Assembly: GCF_045124755.1 (NCBI RefSeq)
Contig: NZ_JBGVMK010000063.1
Reading direction: 5' to 3' (one strand)
Source of the DNA: Succinimonas sp045124755
Lineage (GTDB): Bacteria; Pseudomonadota; Gammaproteobacteria; Enterobacterales; Succinivibrionaceae
Length of the DNA: 64,000 nucleotides
Shown: one piece after another, positions 14,692 to 22,831 of the stretch
Layout: each line of letters starts with the position of its first letter
Numbering within the stretch: position 1 is the stretch's first letter
Translations under genes and position numbers: made by a program
Notes under the pieces: generated by a model
Told to the model about the DNA's origin: nothing
The model's database searches: none
The model's input: only the letters and a program-made list of their open reading frames with translations

Positions 14692-16935
14692 ATGGTAGCC
14701 GTAAGAGACAATCACGTCGGTCAGGACTTCAATCTTAAGGTCTGGGCCCGCGGCCTTCATGTAAAAGACTCGGATCGCGAAGAAATTCTTAAGGTGTTCG
14801 CCTACTGCCGCGATCACATGCCCGAAACCCTGGCCGAGGAAGAAAAGCTCACCAGAAGAGCGGCCGAAATAGTGGGCATCCTTCTTACTCTCCACATGGA
14901 TCTTGATACCTACAAGTCCGCCATTCTTTATCCCCATCTCGAGGAGCATTTCTTTACCCTGGAAGAGGCCAACAGAGATTTCGGGCCGCGCATTTCCCGC
15001 ATTCTCCATGGCGTGAAGGACATGGAGGCCATTAACTTCATGCATAATCTGTCCTCGGGAGCCATGGTTTCCAATGAGCAGGTGGATACCATCAGGCGCA
15101 TGCTCATCGCCATGATCGAGGACGTGAGAGCAGTGGTAATCAAGCTTTCTGAGAGAATTGCCGTGCTGCGGGAAAGCAAAAACATGGATGAGGAGGTAAA
15201 GGTGCTACTGGCCAAGGAAAGCGCCAATATCTACGCTCCCTTAGCCAATCGGCTTGGCATCGGTCAGCTCAAATGGGAGCTCGAGGATCTCTCCTTCAGA
15301 TATCTCCAGCCAGACACCTATAAGCAGATTGCCCGGCTTCTGGATGAAAAGAGAATTGATCGGGAAAACTACATCAATAATTTCGTGGCGGAGCTTTCTC
15401 AGGCCCTGAAAAGAGCCGGCATCGAAGCCTCCGTTTACGGCCGTCCCAAGCATATCTACAGCATCTGGCGCAAAATGCAGAAAAAGCATCTGGCGTTTTC
15501 GCAGCTTTACGATGTCAGAGCGGTGCGGGTTATTGTCAAGCACGTCCGGGATTGCTATGCCGCGTTGGGCATCGTGCATACCCGTTACCATCTTATTCAG
15601 CGGGAATTCGACGACTATATCGCGAACCCCAAGCCTAACGGCTATCAGTCCATTCATACCGTGGTTCTGGGGCCCGAGGGCAAGGCCGTGGAGATTCAGA
15701 TCCGTTCTGAAACCATGCACAAGAATGCCGAGCTGGGGGTGGCGGCTCATTGGAAATACAAGGAAGGCGATACTCCCGGCATCAATTCCGAGTACGAAAA
15801 GCGCATTGCCTGGCTCCGCAAGATCCTCTCCTGGCAGGAAAACATGATGGAGACCGGAGCCATTGTGGAGGATTTCAAGAATCAGGTTTTCGAGGATCGG
15901 GTGTATGTGTTCACTCCCAAGGGCGATGTGGTGGATTTGCCGGCCGGGGCCACTCCTTTGGACATGGCTTACCAGATCCATACCGCTCTCGGACACCGCT
16001 GCACCGGAGCCAAGGTGGGCGGCAGCATTGTGCCCTTTACCTACAAGCTCCAAACAGGCGATCAGGTGGAGATCATCACCCAGAAGGAGGAAAATCCCAG
16101 CAGAGACTGGATGAATCCGGCCTACGGCTACATTGCCACCAGCAAGGCCCGTAATAAAATTGCGGCCTGGTTCAAGAAGCAGGATCGGGATAAGAATATC
16201 GAGGAAGGCCGGGCTCTCCTCCAGAAAACCATGGATCAGCATGGCATTAAGCTGGAGCGGGGCGAAATTCCCGGACTTCTTGATGAGGTTCTTAACAAGT
16301 ACAACGCCCGGGATCATAAGGATATCTATGCCAAGCTGGGATCCGGGGACATCAGAATCAACCAGCTCATGAACTTCCTTGAGGAGAAGTTCAAGGAGAA
16401 ATACGAAGAGCCGGACAATACCGAAGAGCTCCAGAAAACCATCGAGCAGAATCAGCAGCAGTGGCTTAATAACGCCAGACAGGCCAAGGGCAAGAGTCAG
16501 GTGATGGTTAACGGCGTTGGCAATCTGCTCACCCATATGGCCCGGTGCTGCCATCCGGTGCGGGGGGATGACATTGTGGGCTTTATCACCCACAGCGGCA
16601 TCACCATCCACCGCCGGGGCTGCGATCAGCTGAAGCACATGGCCCAGAAAAGTCCGGAGCGGCTGGTGGAGGCCGAATGGGGCGAAAATTATTCCCAGGG
16701 CTATGCGGTGACCATTGTTATTGAGGCCAATGACAGATCCGGTCTTTTAAGGGATATTACCACCATTATTGCCAACGAAAGAATCAATGTGCTGGGGGTA
16801 TCCTCCAGCTCCAATACCAAAATGCAGCTGGCTAAAATCGTCATCAGGATGGAGGTTTACAACATTAACGACCTCACGCGAACCTTATCCCGTCTTAATC
16901 AGATGCCGGACGTGCTGTCGGCCCGGAGAGAGTAG
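14692..16935 (+). CDS. relA: GTP pyrophosphokinase (stringent response synthetase)
   Basis: RelA makes (p)ppGpp on ribosomes stalled by uncharged tRNA. The 747 residues give the usual order: a degenerate HD region (about 40-180), in which the HDxxED hydrolase motif is replaced by YPHLEE; a synthetase domain with EFDDYIANPKPNGYQSIHT; a TGS domain (VYVFTPKGDVVDLPAGATP); a conserved Cys segment (RCCHPVRGDDIVGF); and a C-terminal ACT domain. Loss of the HD motif and the EFDD signature mark it as RelA, not SpoT. I start at ATG 14692 because MVAVRDNH matches the family N terminus and GGGAG lies before it; the frame remains open upstream to an ATG at 14461. TATAAT at 14608-14613 may belong to its promoter. 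Confidence 0.96.
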   Translation: MVAVRDNHVGQDFNLKVWARGLHVKDSDREEILKVFAYCRDHMPETLAEEEKLTRRAAEIVGILLTLHMDLDTYKSAILYPHLEEHFFTLEEANRDFGPRISRILHGVKDMEAINFMHNLSSGAMVSNEQVDTIRRMLIAMIEDVRAVVIKLSERIAVLRESKNMDEEVKVLLAKESANIYAPLANRLGIGQLKWELEDLSFRYLQPDTYKQIARLLDEKRIDRENYINNFVAELSQALKRAGIEASVYGRPKHIYSIWRKMQKKHLAFSQLYDVRAVRVIVKHVRDCYAALGIVHTRYHLIQREFDDYIANPKPNGYQSIHTVVLGPEGKAVEIQIRSETMHKNAELGVAAHWKYKEGDTPGINSEYEKRIAWLRKILSWQENMMETGAIVEDFKNQVFEDRVYVFTPKGDVVDLPAGATPLDMAYQIHTALGHRCTGAKVGGSIVPFTYKLQTGDQVEIITQKEENPSRDWMNPAYGYIATSKARNKIAAWFKKQDRDKNIEEGRALLQKTMDQHGIKLERGEIPGLLDEVLNKYNARDHKDIYAKLGSGDIRINQLMNFLEEKFKEKYEEPDNTEELQKTIEQNQQQWLNNARQAKGKSQVMVNGVGNLLTHMARCCHPVRGDDIVGFITHSGITIHRRGCDQLKHMAQKSPERLVEAEWGENYSQGYAVTIVIEANDRSGLLRDITTIIANERINVLGVSSSSNTKMQLAKIVIRMEVYNINDLTRTLSRLNQMPDVLSARRE

Positions 16936-16944
16936 CACAGAAGA

Positions 16945-16972
16945 GAAGGAGCTTCCAGGAGCTCCTTCTTGC
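16945..16972. terminator. Terminator hairpin between convergent relA and gltS
   Basis: A 9-bp perfect stem (GAAGGAGCT 16945-16953, AGCTCCTTC 16960-16968) with a 6-nt loop lies just past relA and close to the gltS stop codon. T-rich sequence follows on the plus strand. Confidence 0.6.
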
Positions 16973-16974
16973 TT

Positions 16975-18186
16975 TCAGGAAAGGGCTTTAATAAAGCCGG
17001 TCACCACAAAGGCATTAACGAAATCGATAAAGAGAGCTCCCACCATGGGCACCACAAAAAACGCCTTCGGAGAGGCGCCGTTGGCTAAGGTGAAGGTGCG
17101 CATATTGGCCATGGCATTGGGCGTGGCTCCCATGCCGAAGCCGCACTGACCGCAGGCAATAACTGCGGCATCGTAGTCCTTTCCCATAATGCGGAAGGTT
17201 ATGAAATACGTAAACAGTGCCATAATGACGCATTGAACGGCCAGAATGGAAATAAGCGGCAGAGCCAGATCCTTAAGCTCCCAGAGGCGCATGGACATCA
17301 GAGCCATGGCCAGGAAGAACTCCAGAGAAATGGCGCCGATAGTGTAGATGGAAGCAACGGGAATGCTGCGCTTCGTAAAGTCCGCAATGTTGCGGATAAC
17401 CGAGGCAATTACCATCGGCCCCAGATAAGCCGGAATAATGATCTCCATGCTGTTAAGCGAGCGGATAAAAAGGCTGCCCAGAGCTATGGAGATCGTCATG
17501 ACAAGCGCTCCCCGGAGCAGGGTTTGGTCTGTCAGGAGGCTTGGTTTTTCTTCAGGGCGGTTGTCCTTAAAGGGCGTATCAGAGCTTTCTTCCTTGCAGG
17601 AAACCCGGTGCCTGGCCATGAGAAGCTTCCCTATGGGGCCTCCGATAACGGAGCCGGCCACGAGGCCGAAGGTAGCGCAGGCCACGGATACGGAAAGCCC
17701 GCCGGAAAGACCGTACTTTTCCAGCTCCGGGCCGAAGGCGGCGGAGGTACCGTGTCCTCCCGAAAGAGATATGGATCCGGCCGCCACTCCCAGGAGGGGA
17801 TTTTCACCGCACAGGGCGGCAATGGAAACTCCTGCCGCATTCTGACAGAGTATCAGCAGAGTGGAGCAGATCAGGAACAGGAAAACCCCGATGCCTCCGT
17901 GAACCAGCATTTTGGCGGAGGCCATGAAGCCGATGCTGGTGAAGAAGGTCATCATAAAAAGATCCTTAAGCTGGCCGTCATAGGTAAAGCTGCAGATCCG
18001 GAATTCATAAAGGAGCAGCGTCACTATGGCAAACACCACTCCGCCGATAACGGGTGAGGGGATATAGAATCGTTTCAGGACGGGCAGGAGCATTTTAATG
18101 CCATGTCCGGCCAGAAGAAGTACGGTGGCTATCCCCAGCATGGCGGTCATATCAAGGTGATACGTGAAAATTTCGTTTTCCTGCAT
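16975..18186 (-). CDS. gltS: Sodium/glutamate symporter
   Basis: GltS imports glutamate with sodium across the inner membrane. At 403 residues it has the family length. The protein is almost wholly hydrophobic, with about ten membrane segments, and shows family features: FYIPSPVIGG near the start, the re-entrant loop SLSGGHGTSAAFGP near 140, and a second loop CGQCGFGMGATPNAMANM near 360. The two halves are related in an inverted way, as in other members. It is transcribed toward relA and ends 39 bases from it. Only a single gene is present, with no linked regulator. Confidence 0.94.
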   Translation of the reverse strand: MQENEIFTYHLDMTAMLGIATVLLLAGHGIKMLLPVLKRFYIPSPVIGGVVFAIVTLLLYEFRICSFTYDGQLKDLFMMTFFTSIGFMASAKMLVHGGIGVFLFLICSTLLILCQNAAGVSIAALCGENPLLGVAAGSISLSGGHGTSAAFGPELEKYGLSGGLSVSVACATFGLVAGSVIGGPIGKLLMARHRVSCKEESSDTPFKDNRPEEKPSLLTDQTLLRGALVMTISIALGSLFIRSLNSMEIIIPAYLGPMVIASVIRNIADFTKRSIPVASIYTIGAISLEFFLAMALMSMRLWELKDLALPLISILAVQCVIMALFTYFITFRIMGKDYDAAVIACGQCGFGMGATPNAMANMRTFTLANGASPKAFFVVPMVGALFIDFVNAFVVTGFIKALS

Positions 18187-18470
18187 GGTTTCTCCTCCGC
18201 TTTCGGGCTCACGCCGGGAAGCTGTTTTTTCAGGGATTTTGTCTGAAACGGCTTATTTTATCAGAAAAGCCTCCGGTTTTATCTCCGGTATCCGTCATCC
18301 CCGTTTTCCGATTTTTCTGTAACCATGTTGCAGGTCAATCGTTCTCAAAATGTGATGAACCTGTCATTTTGCGTTCGCGAGCCAGAGATGCGCTAAACTC
18401 GGCCGGTCATCAGGCTGTTTTATGAAGAAGGAGCATCTTCTCTGTTTGCGCTGCCTTGATCTCAGGCTGG

Positions 18471-18500
18471 TTGTCCGGACGTGAAGTTTTGGTATATAAT
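18471..18500 (+). promoter_or_regulatory. Promoter of the small Cys-rich secreted protein
   Basis: TTGTCC at 18471-18476, an 18-nt spacer, then TATAAT at 18495-18500. The start codon is 75 nt downstream. The rest of the 18187-18575 gap holds no gene; it must also contain the gltS promoter on the other strand, which I could not place. Confidence 0.55.
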
Positions 18501-18575
18501 CATTTTTCGATGGATAATAGTTTTTTGTAATTAGCCTGACAAATATTATTAGTTAATTGTGTCTTAGAGGTTTAT

Positions 18576-18857
18576 ATGAAATTTTTAAAAATGACTGTAG
18601 CAGCTGTTTCTGTTTTTATCTGCCTGGGCTTTGCCGGGGTCAATGCCTACTGCACCAAGGGACACAGTGATGTAAGTCCTCTCTGCACAAAGTATATCAA
18701 CCTTCAGGAGGGCGTGAAGGATTCTTGCAAGCAGTGCGCCGGAAATGCGAAATGCAAGGCCGGTGTGAATCTGTATGCCACTGATGCGGTAACCAGGGAT
18801 CCGGATCTCGCGGATTACATGAAGAAGGAGCGGCTTTCCGCCATTAATTGCCGTTAA
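18576..18857 (+). CDS. Small secreted Cys-rich protein of unknown function
   Basis: 93 residues with an N-terminal signal peptide (MKFLKMTVAAVSVFICLGF, probable cut near residue 24 after VNA). The mature part of about 70 residues has six Cys (in YCTKG, LCTK, SCKQC, KCKAG, NCR), an even number suited to three disulfides in the periplasm or outside the cell. A ribosome site AGAGG lies 7 nt before ATG. The gene has its own promoter (18471-18500) and terminator. No family is recognised. Confidence 0.75.
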   Translation: MKFLKMTVAAVSVFICLGFAGVNAYCTKGHSDVSPLCTKYINLQEGVKDSCKQCAGNAKCKAGVNLYATDAVTRDPDLADYMKKERLSAINCR

Positions 18858-18872
18858 ATCACCCGGGGTATG

Positions 18873-18895
18873 GCCGCAGGTTTCGTTTTTGCGGC
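18873..18895 (+). terminator. Terminator-like hairpin after the small Cys-rich gene
   Basis: GCCGCA at 18873-18878 pairs with TGCGGC at 18890-18895; the T run lies inside the loop side, so strength is uncertain. Confidence 0.35.
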
Positions 18896-18907
18896 TTAAT
18901 CTCTGGG

Positions 18908-18936
18908 TTGTTGAATGCCCGAGCATTTGTTAAAAT
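18908..18936 (+). promoter_or_regulatory. pyrG promoter
   Basis: TTGTTG at 18908-18913, a 17-nt spacer and TAAAAT at 18931-18936. The leader to the pyrG start is about 75 nt. Confidence 0.5.
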
Positions 18937-19020
18937 AGAGCCTGTATTAAATTCCCTGGCAGCATAGTTGGAATCTTTTGTTCAATTGTGCTGTTTTTTG
19001 TTTTCAGAATGTGGTTTTCT

Positions 19021-20679
19021 ATGGTCAGCAAAACAAGCACTAAATTTATTTTTGTTACCGGAGGAGTGGTTTCATCTCTGGGGAAGGGCATTGCCGCAGG
19101 TTCTCTGGCAGCTCTTCTTGAAGCCCGCGGCATTGACGTAACCATGCTTAAACTGGATCCTTATATCAATGTGGATCCGGGAACCATGAGTCCGATTCAG
19201 CATGGCGAGGTGTTTGTTACCGAGGACGGCGCGGAGACGGATCTGGATCTCGGTCATTACGAGCGCTTTATTCGCACTAAAATGACCAAGAACAATAATT
19301 TCACCACTGGCAGAATCTACTCTGACGTTATCAGAAAGGAGCGGCACGGCGACTATCTCGGAGCCACCATTCAGGTTATTCCCCATATTACCAACGAGAT
19401 CAAGGAGAAGGTGCTGCAGGGCAGTCAGGGGCATCAGGTGGCCATTGTGGAAGTCGGCGGCACGGTGGGCGATATTGAATCCCTGCCCTTTTTGGAGGCG
19501 CTGAGACAGCTGGCAGTGGAAATCGGCCGGCAGAATGCCATTTTCATGCATCTCACTCTGGTGCCTTATCTCAAGACCTCCAACGAGATCAAGACCAAGC
19601 CCACCCAGCACTCCGTAAAGGAGCTTTTGAGCATCGGCATTCAGCCGGACGTGCTTATCTGCCGTTCCGATACCAACATTCCGCTGCCGGAAAAGAAGAA
19701 GATCGCGCTTTTCTGCAATGTGGGCGAAAAAGCGGTTATTTCCCTCCGCGATGTGGATTCCATTTACAAGATTCCCACTCTTCTTAAAAATCAGGGGCTG
19801 GACGACTTCATTGTGGAGCGCTTCAGCATTGACTGCCAGCCGGCGGATCTTTCCGAATGGGAGCAGGTGGTGTATCAGCAGGCCAACAGCGAAGGCGAAG
19901 TGGTGGTCGGCATGGTGGGCAAGTATGTGCAGCTTCCCGATGCCTACAAGTCCGTTAACGAAGCCCTGAAGCATGCCGGTCTTAAGAACCGGGTGCATGT
20001 GAAGATCAAGTACATTGATTCCCAGAGCGTAGAAACCAACGGCGAGGAAACTCTCGAAGGCATTGATGCCATTCTGGTGCCGGGAGGCTTCGGAAACCGC
20101 GGCATCGAGGGCAAGATCATGGCGGCCCGTTTTGCCAGAGAACACAAGGTTCCTTATCTTGGCATCTGTCTCGGCATGCAGGTGGCTATTATCGAATACG
20201 CCCGGAATGTAGCCGGCATGACCGGAGCCAATTCCACGGAATTTGACCGGGAATGCCCGTATCCGGTTATCGGTCTTATCACCGAGTGGGTTAACAAGGA
20301 AGGACAGATCGAGGAAAGAAGCGAAGAGTCCGATCTTGGCGGCACCATGCGTCTGGGGGCGCAGCAGTGTCATCTGGCTGATGGTTCCCGGGTGCGGGAG
20401 CTTTACGGCAAGCCGGAGATCTACGAGAGACACCGCCACCGCTATGAGGTAAACAACAATCTGCTGCCGGATCTGGAATCCGCCGGTCTTAAGGTTACCG
20501 GTCTCTCCGCTGACAGACAGCTGGTGGAGATCGTGGAGGTGGCTGACCATCCCTGGTTTGTGGGCGTGCAGTTCCATCCTGAGTTCACCTCCACACCCCG
20601 GGACGGTCATCCGCTGTTTTCCGGGTTTATCAAGGCGGCCATGGAGTATCAGGCCCAGACCAGGCATAATCAGCAGTAG
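19021..20679 (+). CDS. pyrG: CTP synthase
   Basis: Makes CTP from UTP, ATP and glutamine. The 552 residues carry the synthetase domain (FVTGGVVSSLGKG P-loop, LDPYINVDPGTMSP, GGTVGDIES) and a C-terminal class I glutamine amidotransferase domain with the nucleophile in GICLGMQ and the His/Glu pair in QFHPEFTSTP. I start at ATG 19021 because the family begins a few residues before FVTGG; two upstream in-frame ATGs (18988, 19009) have no ribosome site, and 19021 itself has only a weak one. In E. coli pyrG precedes eno; here the sulfur operon separates them. Confidence 0.97.
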   Translation: MVSKTSTKFIFVTGGVVSSLGKGIAAGSLAALLEARGIDVTMLKLDPYINVDPGTMSPIQHGEVFVTEDGAETDLDLGHYERFIRTKMTKNNNFTTGRIYSDVIRKERHGDYLGATIQVIPHITNEIKEKVLQGSQGHQVAIVEVGGTVGDIESLPFLEALRQLAVEIGRQNAIFMHLTLVPYLKTSNEIKTKPTQHSVKELLSIGIQPDVLICRSDTNIPLPEKKKIALFCNVGEKAVISLRDVDSIYKIPTLLKNQGLDDFIVERFSIDCQPADLSEWEQVVYQQANSEGEVVVGMVGKYVQLPDAYKSVNEALKHAGLKNRVHVKIKYIDSQSVETNGEETLEGIDAILVPGGFGNRGIEGKIMAARFAREHKVPYLGICLGMQVAIIEYARNVAGMTGANSTEFDRECPYPVIGLITEWVNKEGQIEERSEESDLGGTMRLGAQQCHLADGSRVRELYGKPEIYERHRHRYEVNNNLLPDLESAGLKVTGLSADRQLVEIVEVADHPWFVGVQFHPEFTSTPRDGHPLFSGFIKAAMEYQAQTRHNQQ

Positions 20680-20693
20680 TACAACAGACAGAG

Positions 20694-20716
20694 AGACTCC
20701 GCTTTCGGAGTCTTTA
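20694..20716 (+). terminator. Terminator of pyrG
   Basis: AGACTCCG (20694-20701) pairs with CGGAGTCT (20706-20713) around a CTTT loop, followed by TTAT. Confidence 0.7.
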
Positions 20717-20921
20717 TGGGAAACGGACGGTTCTCGGGGACTGTCCGTTTTTTCATTCTCCCCCGTTTCTTGTCTTTGGCTTCATCGTATCTTTCTCATC
20801 TTTCATATCAATCACATCATCATTTCATGCTTTTTCCGGCAATCTCAGGCTCAGACAGCGGAGCCGCAGAGGGCTGTTGTATTTCAGTGATTTTCATTAC
20901 TTGCATTCTCAGATCTCAAAA

Positions 20922-20955
20922 ACCTATTGACATACTAGGTGACTATGTTTATATT
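20922..20955 (+). promoter_or_regulatory. Promoter of the sulfur operon with an overlapping inverted repeat
   Basis: TTGACA at 20927-20932, exactly 17 nt, then TATATT at 20950-20955: a near-consensus sigma-70 promoter. An inverted repeat ACCTA (20922-20926) / TAGGT (20936-20940) straddles the -35 box, which would suit a repressor of sulfur metabolism. The regulator is unknown. The leader to metY is about 100 nt. Between the pyrG terminator and this point (20717-20921) nothing was recognised. Confidence 0.7.
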
Positions 20956-21040
20956 TGAGCAAGGTCGGGCCCGGGGCTGTAAAGCCGTAAAAGGTCAGAG
21001 AGCGCGGCCGGCCGGAAATACGAATTTTCTGAAAGGCGAT

Positions 21041-21067
21041 ATGAGAGTTGTGAGTGCGTTTTTATGA
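21041..21067 (+). CDS. Eight-codon leader ORF coupled to the sulfhydrylase gene
   Basis: ATG at 21041 follows GAAAGG at good spacing and encodes M-R-V-V-S-A-F-L; its TGA (21065-21067) overlaps the ATG (21064-21066) of the next gene, which lacks a clear ribosome site of its own. This suggests translational coupling. It is short, so chance cannot be excluded. Confidence 0.35.
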   Translation: MRVVSAFL

Positions 21068-22314
21068 AAGATTGCGGTTTTACTACGTTACTTCTCCATG
21101 GAAAAAACTCCCGGAGTTATCCCCAGGGGGCCATACTCCCTCCGATTTCTCAGGTAACAGCCTTTCAGTACGAAAGCATGGAGGATCTGGAAAGGGTTTT
21201 TGCTCATAAGAGTCCCGGTTTTGCCTATACCAGAATCGGCAATCCCACAGTTTCCGCTTTTGAAAACAGGATTAATGAGCTGGAGGGCGGTTTTGGCGCC
21301 GTCGCCACGGGGAGCGGGATGGCGGCTATAGTCACCGCTATCCTGGCAGTGTGCGAAAGCGGTGATGAGATTATTGCCGGGGCCGGACTGTATGGCGGGA
21401 CAATTGATTTGTTTCATGATCTGGAAAAGCTTGGCATTCATACCGTGTATGCCGACAGGCTGGATGCTGATGCGGTCAGGAGTCTCGCGACCGACAAAAC
21501 CAGACTGGTTTTCGGGGAGCTTATCAGTAACCCGTCTCTGGCGGTGCTGGATGTTCCGGCTCTTGCAAAGGCAGCTCATGAACAGGGAGTACCCCTTTTT
21601 GTGGATTCCACCACGGCAACTCCGTATCTGGCAAGACCGCTGAGTCTGGGAGCGGATGCGGTCATCCATTCCACCTCCAAGTATATCAACGGCGGCGGAA
21701 ATTCCGTGGGCGGCATTATTGTGTCCGGGGGCTCCTTCAGCTGGGATTTTGAGCGGCATCATGCGCTTTCCGGCTTCAGACAGTATGGGAAGCTGGCCTT
21801 TCTGGCCAGACTGAGAGCGGATATTTTTGCCAATCTCGGCACCTGCCAGAGTCCCATGAATGCCTATCTGACATATATCGGAGCCGATACCCTGGGGCTC
21901 AGAATGGACAGGATCTGCAGTAATGCCGATGCTCTGGCTCGGCGTCTCGCGGAGGAACCCGATATTACGGTGAACTATCTTACTCTTCCCGGGCATCCAT
22001 ACCATGAGTATGCGGAACGGGAGCTCGGAGGCCTGGGGGGCGGCATTCTGACCCTGAGAGCCGGAAGCAGAGAGAGAGCCTTCAGGATCATAAATTCCCT
22101 GAAGTATGCCCGGATCGCCAGCAACCTGGGAGATCTCAGGACTCTGGTTATCCATCCGGCCTCCACGCTCTATGTCAGAACCAGTAAAGCCGAGGCGGAA
22201 AAGGCAGGAGTCTTTGAGGACACCATCCGCATCAGCGTAGGGATTGAGGATCCGGAGGATCTTATTCAGGATTTTCTTCAGGCCGTGGCGGTTAGCAGAG
22301 AAGAAAGGGCTTAA
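21064..22314 (+). CDS. O-acetylhomoserine sulfhydrylase-like PLP enzyme (MetY type)
   Basis: A 416-residue Cys/Met-metabolism PLP enzyme. PLP is bound by the Lys in HSTSKYINGGG (about 205-215); YTRIGNPT and ATGSGMAAI are the cofactor and substrate loops of the family. Length and the TAFQY ... ELEGG pattern fit O-acetylhomoserine sulfhydrylase, which makes homocysteine from O-acetylhomoserine and a sulfur donor. It heads an operon of thiocarboxylate carrier genes, as MetY does with HcyS, HcyF and HcyD in Wolinella succinogenes, where the donor is a protein thiocarboxylate and not free sulfide. That role is inferred here. A related gamma-lyase or gamma-synthase activity is the main alternative. 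Confidence 0.85.
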   Translation: MKDCGFTTLLLHGKNSRSYPQGAILPPISQVTAFQYESMEDLERVFAHKSPGFAYTRIGNPTVSAFENRINELEGGFGAVATGSGMAAIVTAILAVCESGDEIIAGAGLYGGTIDLFHDLEKLGIHTVYADRLDADAVRSLATDKTRLVFGELISNPSLAVLDVPALAKAAHEQGVPLFVDSTTATPYLARPLSLGADAVIHSTSKYINGGGNSVGGIIVSGGSFSWDFERHHALSGFRQYGKLAFLARLRADIFANLGTCQSPMNAYLTYIGADTLGLRMDRICSNADALARRLAEEPDITVNYLTLPGHPYHEYAERELGGLGGGILTLRAGSRERAFRIINSLKYARIASNLGDLRTLVIHPASTLYVRTSKAEAEKAGVFEDTIRISVGIEDPEDLIQDFLQAVAVSREERA

Positions 22315-22351
22315 CAGAAAAAGTGATTAACAAAAAAGGGCCTTAGCAGAA

Positions 22352-22831
22352 ATGACAGCCGCAGTAAGAGCTTTAATGACGGAAAGGATTTGGGCCGGAA
22401 TTACGCAGCAGGCCCGGACAGCCTATCCGGAGGAATGCTGCGGGGCGCTTTTGGAAGTTTCCGGTGAAGCAGGCTCAGTCATCATTGCCGGCTTTCGGCC
22501 CCTGAGAAACCTGGCGTCCGGAAAGCCCTGCTCCGGGGACAGCCGGCAGCGGAGCTATGAGACGGATCCCCGGGAGCTTCTGGAGCTTGAGCAGGAATGC
22601 GGTAAAAGCGGCTTTACAGTGATCGGTTTTTATCATTCCCATCCCGGAGCAGCCGCAACGCTGTCCCGGCGGGATACGGAGGGCATGGTGCCCGGATGCG
22701 TATATGCGGTGATTTCCGTATATGGTCATGAATTACAGGATATTTCTGATATCAGAATATGGATGAAGCCTTCAGTAGCAGACAGGCCTTCTGAACTGAA
22801 GCTGGAATTATTTAAGGAGACAGGACTGTGA
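22352..22831 (+). CDS. JAMM/MPN metalloprotease (M67), sulfur-carrier processing type
   Basis: 159 residues with a complete JAMM zinc site: Glu in PEECCG (about 27-28) and HSHPGAAATLSRRD with H95, H97, S105 and D108. Prokaryotic M67 enzymes such as Mec+ and HcyD cut next to the Gly-Gly of ubiquitin-like sulfur carriers. Its stop overlaps the GTG of the next gene, a ubiquitin-like/E1 fusion whose internal Gly-Gly (residues 88-89) would have to be freed by such a cut. That makes the neighbour its likely substrate. The ATG has no strong ribosome site. Confidence 0.85.
   Translation: MTAAVRALMTERIWAGITQQARTAYPEECCGALLEVSGEAGSVIIAGFRPLRNLASGKPCSGDSRQRSYETDPRELLELEQECGKSGFTVIGFYHSHPGAAATLSRRDTEGMVPGCVYAVISVYGHELQDISDIRIWMKPSVADRPSELKLELFKETGL

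Noticed and set aside
15241..16638. 465-codon minus-strand frame opposite relA
   Set aside because: A shadow frame produced by the GC-rich codon pattern of relA; no motifs or ribosome site.
19072..20667. 531-codon minus-strand frame opposite pyrG
   Set aside because: Antisense shadow of a conserved gene.
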